A stretch of 34,371 nucleotides of DNA. Origin: an uncultured Gemella sp. Its GTDB lineage: Bacteria > Bacillota > Bacilli > Staphylococcales > Gemellaceae. Location: positions 1-34,371 of the forward strand of contig CAKMQF010000037.1 in the NCBI GenBank assembly GCA_927911745.1, in the 5' to 3' direction. The notes under the pieces are model-generated. The model was not told where the DNA came from, searched no databases, and saw nothing but the letters and a program-made list of their open reading frames with translations. Both the position numbers and the translations under genes were made by a program. Shown piece after piece: positions 17,921 to 25,967 of the stretch (within the stretch, counting starts at the first letter, position 1; each line of letters opens with the position of its first letter).

Positions 17921-17938
17921 GTACCCTAAAAAGGTTAC
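17921..17938 (-). promoter_or_regulatory. Imperfect palindrome, possible operator
   Basis: GTACCC and GGTTAC arms flank TAAAAA between the -10 box and the ribosome site of the EIIC gene. The position suits a repressor, but there is one asymmetric pair and no known consensus. Confidence 0.4.
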
Positions 17939-17943
17939 TAATC

Positions 17944-17972
17944 ATTATAACGTAAAATATATATTTTGTACA
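17944..17972 (-). promoter_or_regulatory. Promoter of the EIIC gene
   Basis: In the minus sense, TGTACA, a 17-base spacer and TATAAT (17949-17944). Confidence 0.6.
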
Positions 17973-18010
17973 TTAAAATTTACTAGTTTTGAAATAATAA
18001 ATTAGGAAAA

Positions 18011-18045
18011 AATTTAAAAAAAACTGACTTGAAAAAAGCCAGTTT
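18011..18045 (-). terminator. SemiSWEET terminator
   Basis: AAACTGGCTT and AAGTCAGTTT (minus sense; one G:U) around a 5-base loop, followed by eight T. Confidence 0.8.
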
Positions 18046-18055
18046 ATTAATAATA

Positions 18056-18313
18056 TTATAGAGCTGTAAATGCAGCTGTAAATCCAAAAATTATGCCTGG
18101 TGAGTTGGCTATAACTATTGGCCAATCACGTTTTTCTCCTAGTAGACCATAAAGTATCCAAAGAGAACAGTTTATTCCTGCAACGAAAGGTTGAATAAAG
18201 TCTCCTTTATGACCGTGTATATTTCCTGAAATTTGTGGTATATATGATATATACATTAGCATAGCTGTGAATGTTGCTACCCAACTAAGTATTTTAAAAA
18301 ATTTTGTATTCAT
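18056..18313 (-). CDS. SemiSWEET family sugar transporter
   Basis: The 85-residue protein has three predicted membrane helices and the PQ-loop signature MYISYIPQISG (Pro26-Gln27), then a second conserved NCSLWILYGLL with Asn and Trp in the substrate path, and IVIANSPGIIFGF. This is the bacterial half-size SWEET (MtN3) layout, which dimerises to form a passive sugar uniporter. A GGAG site precedes the ATG. It has its own promoter (18353-18381) and terminator, next to the EIIC-like permease on the same strand, which suggests a small carbohydrate uptake group. The substrate cannot be inferred. Confidence 0.88.
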   Translation of the reverse strand: MNTKFFKILSWVATFTAMLMYISYIPQISGNIHGHKGDFIQPFVAGINCSLWILYGLLGEKRDWPIVIANSPGIIFGFTAAFTAL

Positions 18314-18352
18314 AATTATCCTTCTCCTTTCAAAGTATTGAAATATACTAAC

Positions 18353-18381
18353 ATATTAACATATATTAAAGGATATTTCAA
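18353..18381 (-). promoter_or_regulatory. Promoter of the SemiSWEET gene
   Basis: In the minus sense, TTGAAA (18381-18376), 17 bases and TAATAT (18358-18353). Confidence 0.5.
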
Positions 18382-18469
18382 GTGAACTTATTAAATACTA
18401 TAATTGAAAAGGATTTAAATTAAATATAATCATGAAGTGATATATATATAATAGTTAGTTTAGTTTGAT

Positions 18470-18498
18470 TTGTATAGTTCGGCATATTATAGTATAAT
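18470..18498 (+). promoter_or_regulatory. Promoter of the secreted-protein gene
   Basis: TTGTAT (18470-18475), 17 bases and TATAAT (18493-18498), 31 bases before the ATG. Confidence 0.6.
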
Positions 18499-18529
18499 GT
18501 AATTTAAAATAACTAAGGAGTTTTACAAG

Positions 18530-19167
18530 ATGAAAGCTTTAAGAAAACTACTATCTCTATTAATAGTATTAGCTCTTTTTGGTGGTGGTATAACATATGC
18601 CTTAACACCAGATAATAATATTAAAAATTCAGAAAAACTAGCAAATGTTCAAGCATCAACTACTTTAGAAGATTTGAATGGAGACTTCCTTTCTAATATT
18701 AGTTATGCTAATTCAAAAGTAACTACGTCACTAAAAATTGATAATGATACATTTTTATCAATCTTTAAAAATGCTGTTGAAAAAGATTCAGAATTACTAA
18801 ATGGGAGTTATAAACTTGTTGGTAATCATATTGAAGCTAAGTTACCAGTTAAACTAGGACTTTGGGATACAATGATTAACACGAATGTAAAAGTAGTAGG
18901 TGCGAATAACACTGTAGATTTAGTATTAGAAGATGCTAAAATCGGAAAAGTGCCTATACCTGATTTTGCTTTGGAAAATATTTGAAAGAAGCACTAACAG
19001 GGACTGGAGTTGGAGTGAATGGTAATACAATTAAGATTAAATCACTAGATGTTCCGGTTATGATCGACAATGTGGAAGTCTCAGGTGGTAATGTTAATGT
19101 GACTGCCTCACTAACACAAAAACAAATCTTACAATATGGCTCTGCAGCTATAAAAAAATTACTTTAG
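18530..19167 (+). CDS. Secreted or membrane-anchored protein, unknown (one frameshift)
   Basis: MKALRKLLSLLIVLALFGGGITYAL is an N-terminal signal peptide or anchor. The rest is a beta-rich extracytoplasmic domain (SKVTTSLKIDNDTFLSIF, HIEAKLPVKLGLWD, NTVDLVLEDAKIGKVPIPDF). The frame ends at a TGA near 18983 where one T is missing; restoring it gives ALENILKEALTGTGVG and a 212-residue protein. The pattern of alternating strands with a conserved KLP core resembles lipid-binding-type Firmicutes proteins such as YpmS/DUF2140, but I cannot assign it with confidence. AAGGAG precedes the ATG. It is monocistronic, with promoter and terminator of its own. Confidence 0.7.
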
Positions 19168-19184
19168 AGGATAAAAAATATATT

Positions 19185-19264
19185 AAGACTTTAGAAAACT
19201 CTATAAAAGAATGAGAAGGTTACTTATAACTCATTCACATATTGGTTTACTAAAGTCTTTTTAT
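19185..19264 (+). terminator. Nested hairpin terminator
   Basis: AAGACTTTAG (19185-19194) pairs with CTAAAGTCTT (19250-19259), enclosing a second perfect hairpin (GAATGAG 19209-19215 with CTCATTC 19230-19236), and ends in a T run. Confidence 0.8.
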
Positions 19265-19314
19265 AAATTTAAAAATGTTTTCAGAAAATTTTATGTTAAA
19301 TTCACATAAAATGC

Positions 19315-19343
19315 TTGAAACTTTATTCTTAATGTAATATAAT
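19315..19343 (+). promoter_or_regulatory. ileS promoter
   Basis: TTGAAA (19315-19320), 17 bases and TATAAT (19338-19343), upstream of the T-box leader. Confidence 0.8.
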
Positions 19344-19349
19344 AAACAT

Positions 19350-19546
19350 ATCGTAAATAAAGACAAGACATCTATGTGGAGTTTTAGAGAGAAACTGGTT
19401 GGTGGAAAGTTTTATAGAAACATAGGAGTTATCACTTTATTGTGTAATAATTTTAATAGAACAAACAAGTGCTCTTGGTAGGAGTTAAAAGAGGTGGTAC
19501 CGTGGATACATTTCGCCCTCTATAACTTTTACTAAGAGCTTTTTAT
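19350..19546 (+). promoter_or_regulatory. T-box riboswitch, isoleucine specifier
   Basis: The leader has an AGAGA element (from 19387), a GGTGGAAAG segment, an ATC codon at 19431-19433 in the specifier position, and the T-box core GAGGTGGTACCGTGG (19491-19505) that pairs with the uncharged tRNA 3' end. The competing terminator pairs GCTCTT (19471-19476) with AAGAGC (19534-19539) and ends in T5. Uncharged tRNA-Ile would favour read-through into ileS. Confidence 0.93.
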
Positions 19547-19562
19547 TTTGAAAGGAGATAAA

Positions 19563-22294
19563 ATGGTAGAATTAAAAGATACATTATTAATGCCAAATAC
19601 GAAGTTTCCAATGCGTGGAAATCTTCCAAATAAAGAACCTCAATTCCTACAACGTTGGGAAGAAATGGATTTATACAATAAAATTTTAGAAAAAAATGCT
19701 GGGAAACCTTCATACGTACTTCACGATGGACCTCCATATGCGAATGGTAACATTCACATTGGACACGCATTAAACAAAATCTTAAAAGACTTTATCGTTA
19801 AATATAAAAATATGAATGGTTTTGTTTCACCATACGTTCCAGGTTGGGATACTCACGGTCTTCCAATCGAGCAAGTATTAGTAAACAATGGTGTTGATAG
19901 AAAATCTATGCCAGCTAACAAATTCAGAAATAAATGTAAAGATTATGCTTTAAAACAAGTTGATAAACAACGTGCTGACTTCAAAAAACTTGGAGTACTA
20001 GGAGATTGGGATAACCCATATTTAACTCTTGATCCAAAATTTGAAGCTGAACAAATCCGTGTATTCGGTAAAATGGTAGACAAAGGTTATATCTACAAAG
20101 GATTAAAACCTATCTACTGGTCACCATCATCAGAATCTGCTTTAGCTGAGGCTGAAATCGAGTATCACGATCACACTTCACCATCTATCTATGTTGCATT
20201 CGACCTAGTTAGTGAAAATGGTGCAGTTGAAAAAGGAACTAAGTTTGTTATCTGGACAACTACTCCTTGGACATTACCTGCGAACTTAGGTATCGCCGTT
20301 CACCCAGACTTTGAATACCAAGTTGTTAAATACAATGGAGAAAGCTACTTAGTAGCTAAAGAAAGAGTAGCATTCTTAGCTGAAAAATTCGGTTGGGAAA
20401 ACTACGAAACTGGTGAAGTATTAGTAGGTAAAGATTTAGAATACTTACTATGTAAACACCCATTCTTGGATAGAACATCTACATTAATCTTAGCTGATTA
20501 TGTAACACTTGATTCAGGGACTGGTTTAGTTCATACAGCTCCTGGACACGGGGTTGATGACTATCTTGTTGGTCAATTACAATATAAACTTGGAGTATTA
20601 TCACCAGTTGATAACCAAGGTGTTCTTACAGAAGAAGCTGGGCAATTCGCTGGTAAATTCGTATTCGATGCAAATAAAGACATTATTGCTCACTTAGATG
20701 AAACTGGAGCATTATTAAAACAAGAAGACATTACTCACTCATACCCACATGACTGGAGAAGTAAAAAACCAATTATCTTCAGAGCGACACCTCAATGGTT
20801 CTGTTCTGTTGATGCATTCCGTTCTGAATTATTAGAAGCTGTAGATAACACTAAATTCTACAGTGAATGGGGTAAACCAAGATTATATAACATGATCCGT
20901 GACCGTGGTGACTGGGTAATCAGTCGTCAACGTGTATGGGGTGTGCCAATTCCTGTATTCTACGCTGAAAATGGAGAAGCTATTCTTGATATTGAGTTAA
21001 TCGAACACGTAGCGAAATTTCGTAAGAAGAAGGATCAAACGTTTGGTTCTACAAAGATGCTAAAGAATTATTACCAGAAGGATATACTCACCCAGGAAGT
21101 CCAAACGGTGAATTCACTAAAGAAATGGACATCATGGACGTATGGTTCGACTCTGGAACATCTCACCAAGGATGCTGTGCAATCCGTGAAGACTTAACTT
21201 ACCCAGCTGACTTATACCTAGAAGGAAGTGACCAATACCGTGGATGGTTTAACTCTTCACTTATCACTTCTGTAGCGGTATCTGGAGTAGCTCCATATAA
21301 AGAGTTAGTATCTGCTGGATTCGTTATGGATGGTAATGGTAACAAAATGAGTAAATCATTAGGTAACGTTATTTCTCCTAACGATGTAGGTAAAGAACTA
21401 GGTGCTGAGATTATCCGTCTATGGTCTGCAAGTGTTGACTACACTCAAGACGTTCGTATCTCTAAAGATATCTTAAAACAAGTATCTGAAACATACAGAA
21501 AAATCAGAAATACTTTCCGTTTCTTATTAGGTAACTTATACAACGGAAGCTTCAACAACAAAACTGATTTAGTTGCGTATGAAAACCTTGAAGAATTAGA
21601 CAAATACATGGTTCTTAAATTCGAAAAAGTTGTAGCAAAAGTATTAGATTACTATGAAAACTACCAATTCAACAGTATTACTACTGAACTAATCAACTTC
21701 TTTAACGTTGAATTATCTTCATTCTACCTAGATTACGGTAAAGATATCCTTTACATCGAAGGTGAAGATTCTCACAAACGTCAAAGCATGTTAACAGTTC
21801 TTTACACAGTATTAAGTAAATCTGTTAGATTACTTGCTCCAATTCTTTCATTCACAGCTGAAGAAGTATATGACAATATGCCATATGAAGATGCTGAATC
21901 TGTTCACTTAACTGACTTCCCAGCTAAAAACGTAATCGAAGACGCTGCTTTAGAAGCTAAATGGGATAAACTTCTAGAAGTTCGTGATGATGTGAATAAA
22001 GCATTAGAAGAAAGTCGTAATGAAAAAGTTATTGGTAAATCACTAGAAGCTGCTGTTGAAGTATACAGTAACGATGCAGAAGTAGTTGAGTTATTAAACT
22101 CTGTTGCTAACTTAAACCAATTCTTCATCGTAAGTAAAGTAGCTGTTAAAGAAAACGATGGTGTAGCTTATGATCTTGCTACTGTTAAAGTAACAAAAGC
22201 TGAAGGACACCGTTGTGAACGTTGTTGGAACATCGTTGATGAAGTAAATGAAGAAGGTTTATGCCCACGTTGTGCTAGCATCTTAAACAAATAA
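19563..22294 (+). CDS. ileS: Isoleucyl-tRNA synthetase (single frameshift)
   Basis: IleS charges tRNA-Ile and edits valine. Class I motifs are [12 protein letters not shown] (HIGH, near residue 60) and [10 protein letters not shown] (KMSKS). The editing domain carries [12 protein letters not shown] and [13 protein letters not shown], and the C-terminus has the zinc motif CERCWN and CPRC. The frame breaks near 21023 (one A lost after CGT); the repaired text reads [20 protein letters not shown], collinear with the Staphylococcus enzyme, giving 910 residues. AAAGGAG lies 6 bases before the ATG at 19563. Since the cell cannot live without this enzyme and no second copy is in view, the break is most likely a sequence error. 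Confidence 0.96.
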
Positions 22295-22309
22295 TAGAAT
22301 AACTTACAC

Positions 22310-22348
22310 ATAGAACTTAGGTTAAATTTAATCTAAGTTCTATTTTTT
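22310..22348 (+). terminator. ileS terminator
   Basis: ATAGAACTTAG and CTAAGTTCTAT form the core of a stem of about 15 bp with a short loop and a T6 run. Confidence 0.9.
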
Positions 22349-22364
22349 AAAATTTTTATTATGA

Positions 22365-22380
22365 GTCCAAAAAAATGGAC
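22365..22380 (+). promoter_or_regulatory. Inverted repeat upstream of the HIRAN gene
   Basis: GTCCA and TGGAC are separated by six A and end 9 bases before the extended -10. The position suits a regulator site; the protein is unknown. Confidence 0.4.
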
Positions 22381-22388
22381 AGATAGCT

Positions 22389-22397
22389 TGTTATAAT
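22389..22397 (+). promoter_or_regulatory. Extended -10 promoter of the HIRAN gene
   Basis: TG-T-TATAAT, 30 bases before the ATG at 22427. No recognisable -35. Confidence 0.55.
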
Positions 22398-22426
22398 TAA
22401 ATCACAAAACGAAGAGGTGATTTAAA

Positions 22427-22743
22427 ATGGAAAAGATTATATTACAATTACAGGAATGGAATACTATTTTGGAGCTAAAGTTTTCAAAGTAGGAGATGTA
22501 ATAAGTTGTGAGAAAGATTTTGACAATGATTATGACGAAGAAGCTATAAAAGTTATGATGAAAACTTTTGGTAAAGTTGGTTATGTAGGGAATTCTTGCA
22601 GAACTGTCGCAAAAGGTACGAAGAGTGCGGGTAGAATCTACGATAAAGTAGGAGATAAATTCTTTGTTAAAGTATGTTTTGTTACTAGTGGTTCTGTAAT
22701 TGCAGAAGTACTAAAAAGAGATGAAAATAATCATAAAAAATGA
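22427..22743 (+). CDS. HIRAN-domain-like small protein (one frameshift)
   Basis: From the ATG at 22427 (GAGGTG site 8 bases upstream) one missing A near 22430-22433 breaks the frame. The repaired start MEKDYITITGMEYYFGAKVF leads into DYDEEAIKVMMKTFGKVGYVGNS-type text (KVGYVGNS) and a TVAKGTKSAGRIYDKVGDKF stretch. The ITGMEYYFG, YDEEAIKV and GYVGNS words follow the HIRAN domain, which in HLTF-type proteins binds 3' DNA ends. At 105 residues it is a stand-alone domain with no helicase or nuclease attached. It sits 59 bases before a WYL regulator gene and may be the first member of a cluster that ends with the NERD gene. Confidence 0.7.
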
Positions 22744-22769
22744 TAGAAAAATTCGTAAATAGTTGTTAT

Positions 22770-22789
22770 TATATACATAAGTGTATATA
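22770..22789 (+). promoter_or_regulatory. Perfect palindrome, likely operator of the WYL gene
   Basis: TATATACA and TGTATATA around TAAG form a perfect 8-bp inverted repeat directly before the GGAG ribosome site. Autoregulation by the WYL protein would be a natural reading. Confidence 0.55.
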
Positions 22790-22802
22790 AGGAGCAAAAT
22801 TT

Positions 22803-23788
22803 ATGGAAAAAGGAAGATATCAAAAATTAAAGCTATTGTACTTATTAGAAATACTGAGAGACTATAGCGATGAAAACACTTATTTAAGTGTAAAAGAATT
22901 AACTTCTTTACTCTTGAAAAAAGAAATAGTTGTAGAGAGAAAAACTCTGTATAAAGATATAGAATTACTACAAGATTATGGATTTAATATCGTAGTTGAA
23001 AAGAACGGTCGTGAAAATACTTATGCTTTAGTAGAGAGAGAATTTGAGCTTGCAGAGGTTAAAATGCTAATCGATGTTATACAGGCTAGTAAGTTTCTAA
23101 CAGCGAAAAAATCACGTGATTTAATTTTAAAACTTAAGAAATTAGCTAGCCAAAACAAGCACAAAAAATACAAAGACAGGTATATTCTTTCGAAGAAAAT
23201 AAATATATTAATGAAAATATTTATTATAATGTCGATGCGATTCACAATGCAATTGCTGAAAATAAGCAAATTAATTTTAATTATTGGCAATGGAATCATA
23301 AGAAGCAGATGATAGATAGAAAAGATGGTGAAGTTTATAATGTAAGTCCATTCGCTCTAGTCTGGAATGATGAGAATTATTATATGGTTGCTTATGATGC
23401 TAAGACAGATTTAATCAAAAATTATCGTGTTGATAAGATGAGAAATGTTGTGATTGCTGAGAACGATAGATTAGGTCATGATAAGTTCCAAAAAGAGGAT
23501 ATTTCGAGTTATTCGAAGAAAATCTTCGGTATGTATGGTGGAACTTTAGAAAGGGTAACTTTGGAGTTTAAAGAATCATTAATTGGAGCAATCGTCGATA
23601 GATTCGGTAAAGATATTATTATTCATAAAAAGGATGATGTTTATCAAACTTCTGTAGAAGTTATGTGTAGTAGTCATTTCTTAGGTTGGATTTTCTCTTT
23701 AGGTAGTGATATAGAAATACTAGCACCTCAAAATGTACGAGAATTGTATGTGGAGAAAGTGGAGGTGTTATTAAAGAAATACAGATAA
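22803..23788 (+). CDS. HTH-WYL transcriptional regulator (one frameshift)
   Basis: The N-terminal winged helix (KLLYLLEILRDYSDENTYLS through ERKTLYKDIELLQDYG) is followed by the WYL ligand-binding region (YNVSPFALVWNDENYYMVAY, then KNYRVDKMRNV) and a C-terminal WCX-like segment with SSHFLGWIFSLGSDIEILAP. One A is missing near 23152-23155; the repaired text reads KLASQKQAQKIQRQVYSFEE and gives 328 residues, the usual family size. WYL regulators respond to nucleic-acid or nucleotide ligands and often control phage-defence or DNA-damage genes. It sits between the HIRAN gene and the zinc-knuckle gene. Confidence 0.85.
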
Positions 23789-23807
23789 ACGAGAAGGATG
23801 AATGAGA

Positions 23808-24695
23808 ATGGATAAAAATATTGTTTTGTTAGATATCGTAGAAACAGACGTAACGAAAGTTGTTTCTGTTTCTTTAAAAAGAATAAATATAACTGATAGA
23901 TTCGAAGTCATAGAAGATAAAAATTTTCATCGAAAGATGGAATCTGGGGAATATTTGTTCGATTTAGAGGATACTCTAGAAAGTTATTTTAAGAATATAC
24001 TATCAGAAATAGAAGTTAAAGTTTTTGTTTGGTATAAGGAGAAGAAAGAATTAATAGATAAATATTTTTCTTTTCTTAGTGATTATAAATTTGAATTTAT
24101 TCAATCTAAACTTATAAAAGTAGGATTAACAAATGGTAATAATCCTGTTAAATATTCTATGAAAAAAGTATTGAAGCTATTTGAAATTGAGTATGATAAA
24201 AATAACTTGGGCGTTCCTAGATATGCAGTAGATATATTTTATCAAATTTTCGAAAGACTTGTAGTTTATTTTGAACGTAGAAGTGAAGTTAGTGCTTTTT
24301 GTAAGATGGAGAGCGGTTTGATACATGAAGTATCCTGTAGAACATTGAAAAAATCTACTAATAAACCTTCTTTAGATTGGGTGGACTTTATTTGGGGAGA
24401 TTATCGTTTTTGTAAACATTGTTGTAGTTTTGAAATTAAGGGACCTTTTTATAAAAATATGACCAACAATCAATTGAAAAATGAAGGTATATTTTTAAAG
24501 AATATTAAAATTATTAATGATGATGGCGACTCTTGTAACGAGAATAAACTATCTCGAGAATTGTTATTGGACGAGGATAGTACAAATAAAGATTATGTAA
24601 TAGATGATACTTTGAAAGAGATAAACGATATTATAAGTAGTAAAAAAACAGAATATGTTGCTTTACCTAATGGTGAAAGAATAGAAATTTTTTAG
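23808..24695 (+). CDS. Unknown protein with C-terminal H-C-C-C zinc motif; N-terminus possibly nuclease-like
   Basis: I do not recognise a full-length family. The protein is 295 residues; the ATG at 23808 is preferred over 23802 because AAGGA lies 9 bases upstream. Near residues 173-205 there is a His, a Cys four later, then GDYRFCKHC, giving His173, Cys177, Cys202 and Cys205. That spacing resembles zinc knuckles of the type GYRPCKxC found in DNA-binding or nuclease proteins. The N-terminal LLDIVETD and later YAVDIF could be a degenerate DEDD exonuclease core, but the spacing is loose and I rate this low. The last 80 residues are acidic and probably disordered. It starts 19 bases after the WYL gene. 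Confidence 0.65.
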   Translation: MDKNIVLLDIVETDVTKVVSVSLKRINITDRFEVIEDKNFHRKMESGEYLFDLEDTLESYFKNILSEIEVKVFVWYKEKKELIDKYFSFLSDYKFEFIQSKLIKVGLTNGNNPVKYSMKKVLKLFEIEYDKNNLGVPRYAVDIFYQIFERLVVYFERRSEVSAFCKMESGLIHEVSCRTLKKSTNKPSLDWVDFIWGDYRFCKHCCSFEIKGPFYKNMTNNQLKNEGIFLKNIKIINDDGDSCNENKLSRELLLDEDSTNKDYVIDDTLKEINDIISSKKTEYVALPNGERIEIF

Positions 24696-24705
24696 AGCGA
24701 ATGAT

Positions 24706-25702
24706 ATGTTGAACTATAGTGTTAGAAAACTAATGGAGAAGCAAAAAACAGAGACTTCACCCTTAAAAAACAATGCTATTAACTATCAAATTTTACTATA
24801 TAAAATAGGTGAAATTGGTGAAAATAAAGTACTAGATGAGCTGAAGTATAGTTTTTATCCTATGCACATTTTTAAAGATATCTCTATTAATATTGGTGAA
24901 TTTCAGTGCCAGATTGACTTTGTTATATTAACTAAGAAAGCTATGTATTTAATTGAATGTAAAAATACAAAGTTTAATGTTAAAATTGATAAAACAGGGA
25001 GTTTTTATCTTATAAATGAAGGTAAGAAGAATAGAACTTTTAGTGTTTTAAATCAAATTGAACGACAAAAAATGATTTTAGAACAATTAGATTTGGGAGT
25101 AAAAATTAAAGAGATGCATCCTATAGTAGTTTATGCGAATGAGGAAACTGGAATAGAAATAGAAGACAAGGATGCATTAAGAGGAATTGATGTAATTAAT
25201 CTAGATCGTTTAAATAGTCTTATTAGAGAAAAAGAAAAAGATTTAAAAGAAATATATACTGAGGAAGAAATTGAGAAGATAAAGAATAGTTTAATTAATC
25301 CTGATATAAAAAATAATGATTATATAGAAGAGGATACAGTGAAATGGGAAGAGTATGAACTTAGATTATTATTAGAAAAAAAATATCAATGAGAAAAAAG
25401 CATTAGAAAAAATTGCTGAGAAAAATGTATTAAAGAATGTAAAAAGTGAATTAAATGGTTCGAAAATATCGATATCTGAATTCAAAGATGTATTGAAAAA
25501 GTATCTGGAGAGAAAATCTGAAAAACTAGGAGTTACTTCATCTTCTCTAATGACTGAGGTTATGAGAGATGAGATATTAGAGAAAATGCCAACGACGGTT
25601 AACCAATTATCTAAATTGTTGGTAAGCAATAGCATTTATTTCCATAAAATTTCGAATGATTTATTGGCGATGATTAATAATGTTAAAACTGTAATGATTT
25701 AA
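24706..25702 (+). CDS. NERD-domain (nuclease-related) protein (one frameshift)
   Basis: The NERD core spans roughly residues 30-150: GEIGENKVLDELK, then FQCQIDFVILTKKAMYLIECKNTKF, where Asp and the Glu-x-Lys (ECK) are the restriction-nuclease-like catalytic residues, and NQIERQKMILEQL after it. An A8 run near 25376-25383 has one base too many; removing it extends the protein by about 100 residues (NINEKKALEKIAEKNVL to NNVKTVMI) and gives 331 residues. The C-terminal extension is helical and charged. It begins 10 bases after the zinc-knuckle gene, so the two are probably co-transcribed. NERD proteins are predicted to act on DNA; the substrate is unknown. Confidence 0.8.
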
Positions 25703-25716
25703 ATAATAATATGCGG

Positions 25717-25775
25717 ATAGAATGGCTTTAAAATGAGATTATTATATAATCAAATTTTAGAGTCTATTCTATTAT
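25717..25775 (+). terminator. Terminator of the WYL-NERD operon
   Basis: A long imperfect stem (TAGAATGGCTTTAAAAT with ATTTTAGAGTCTATTCTA) closes the cluster, followed by an AT/T-rich tail. Confidence 0.65.
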
Positions 25776-25871
25776 ATTTTACTTTAAAATCAAAAAATAT
25801 ATAAATTCATTTAGCTTTATTAGTTGAATAAATAACGTAGTTAATATCAACTTAAAATCGTGTTATTGTGG

Positions 25872-25900
25872 TTGCTTTAAAGATAAATGAATGTTATAAT
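25872..25900 (+). promoter_or_regulatory. secA promoter
   Basis: TTGCTT (25872-25877), 17 bases and TATAAT (25895-25900) with an extended TG. Confidence 0.7.
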
Positions 25901-25967
25901 TAAGAGATGAATTATAATATGATTATAAAATCATTTAATAGAAAAATATGTCGGAAGGAAAATGTTA

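Noticed and set aside
16896..18005. Two long plus-strand open frames opposite the EIIC gene
   Set aside because: The minus strand codes for a well-supported membrane permease with promoter, ribosome site and terminator; the plus frames lack these.
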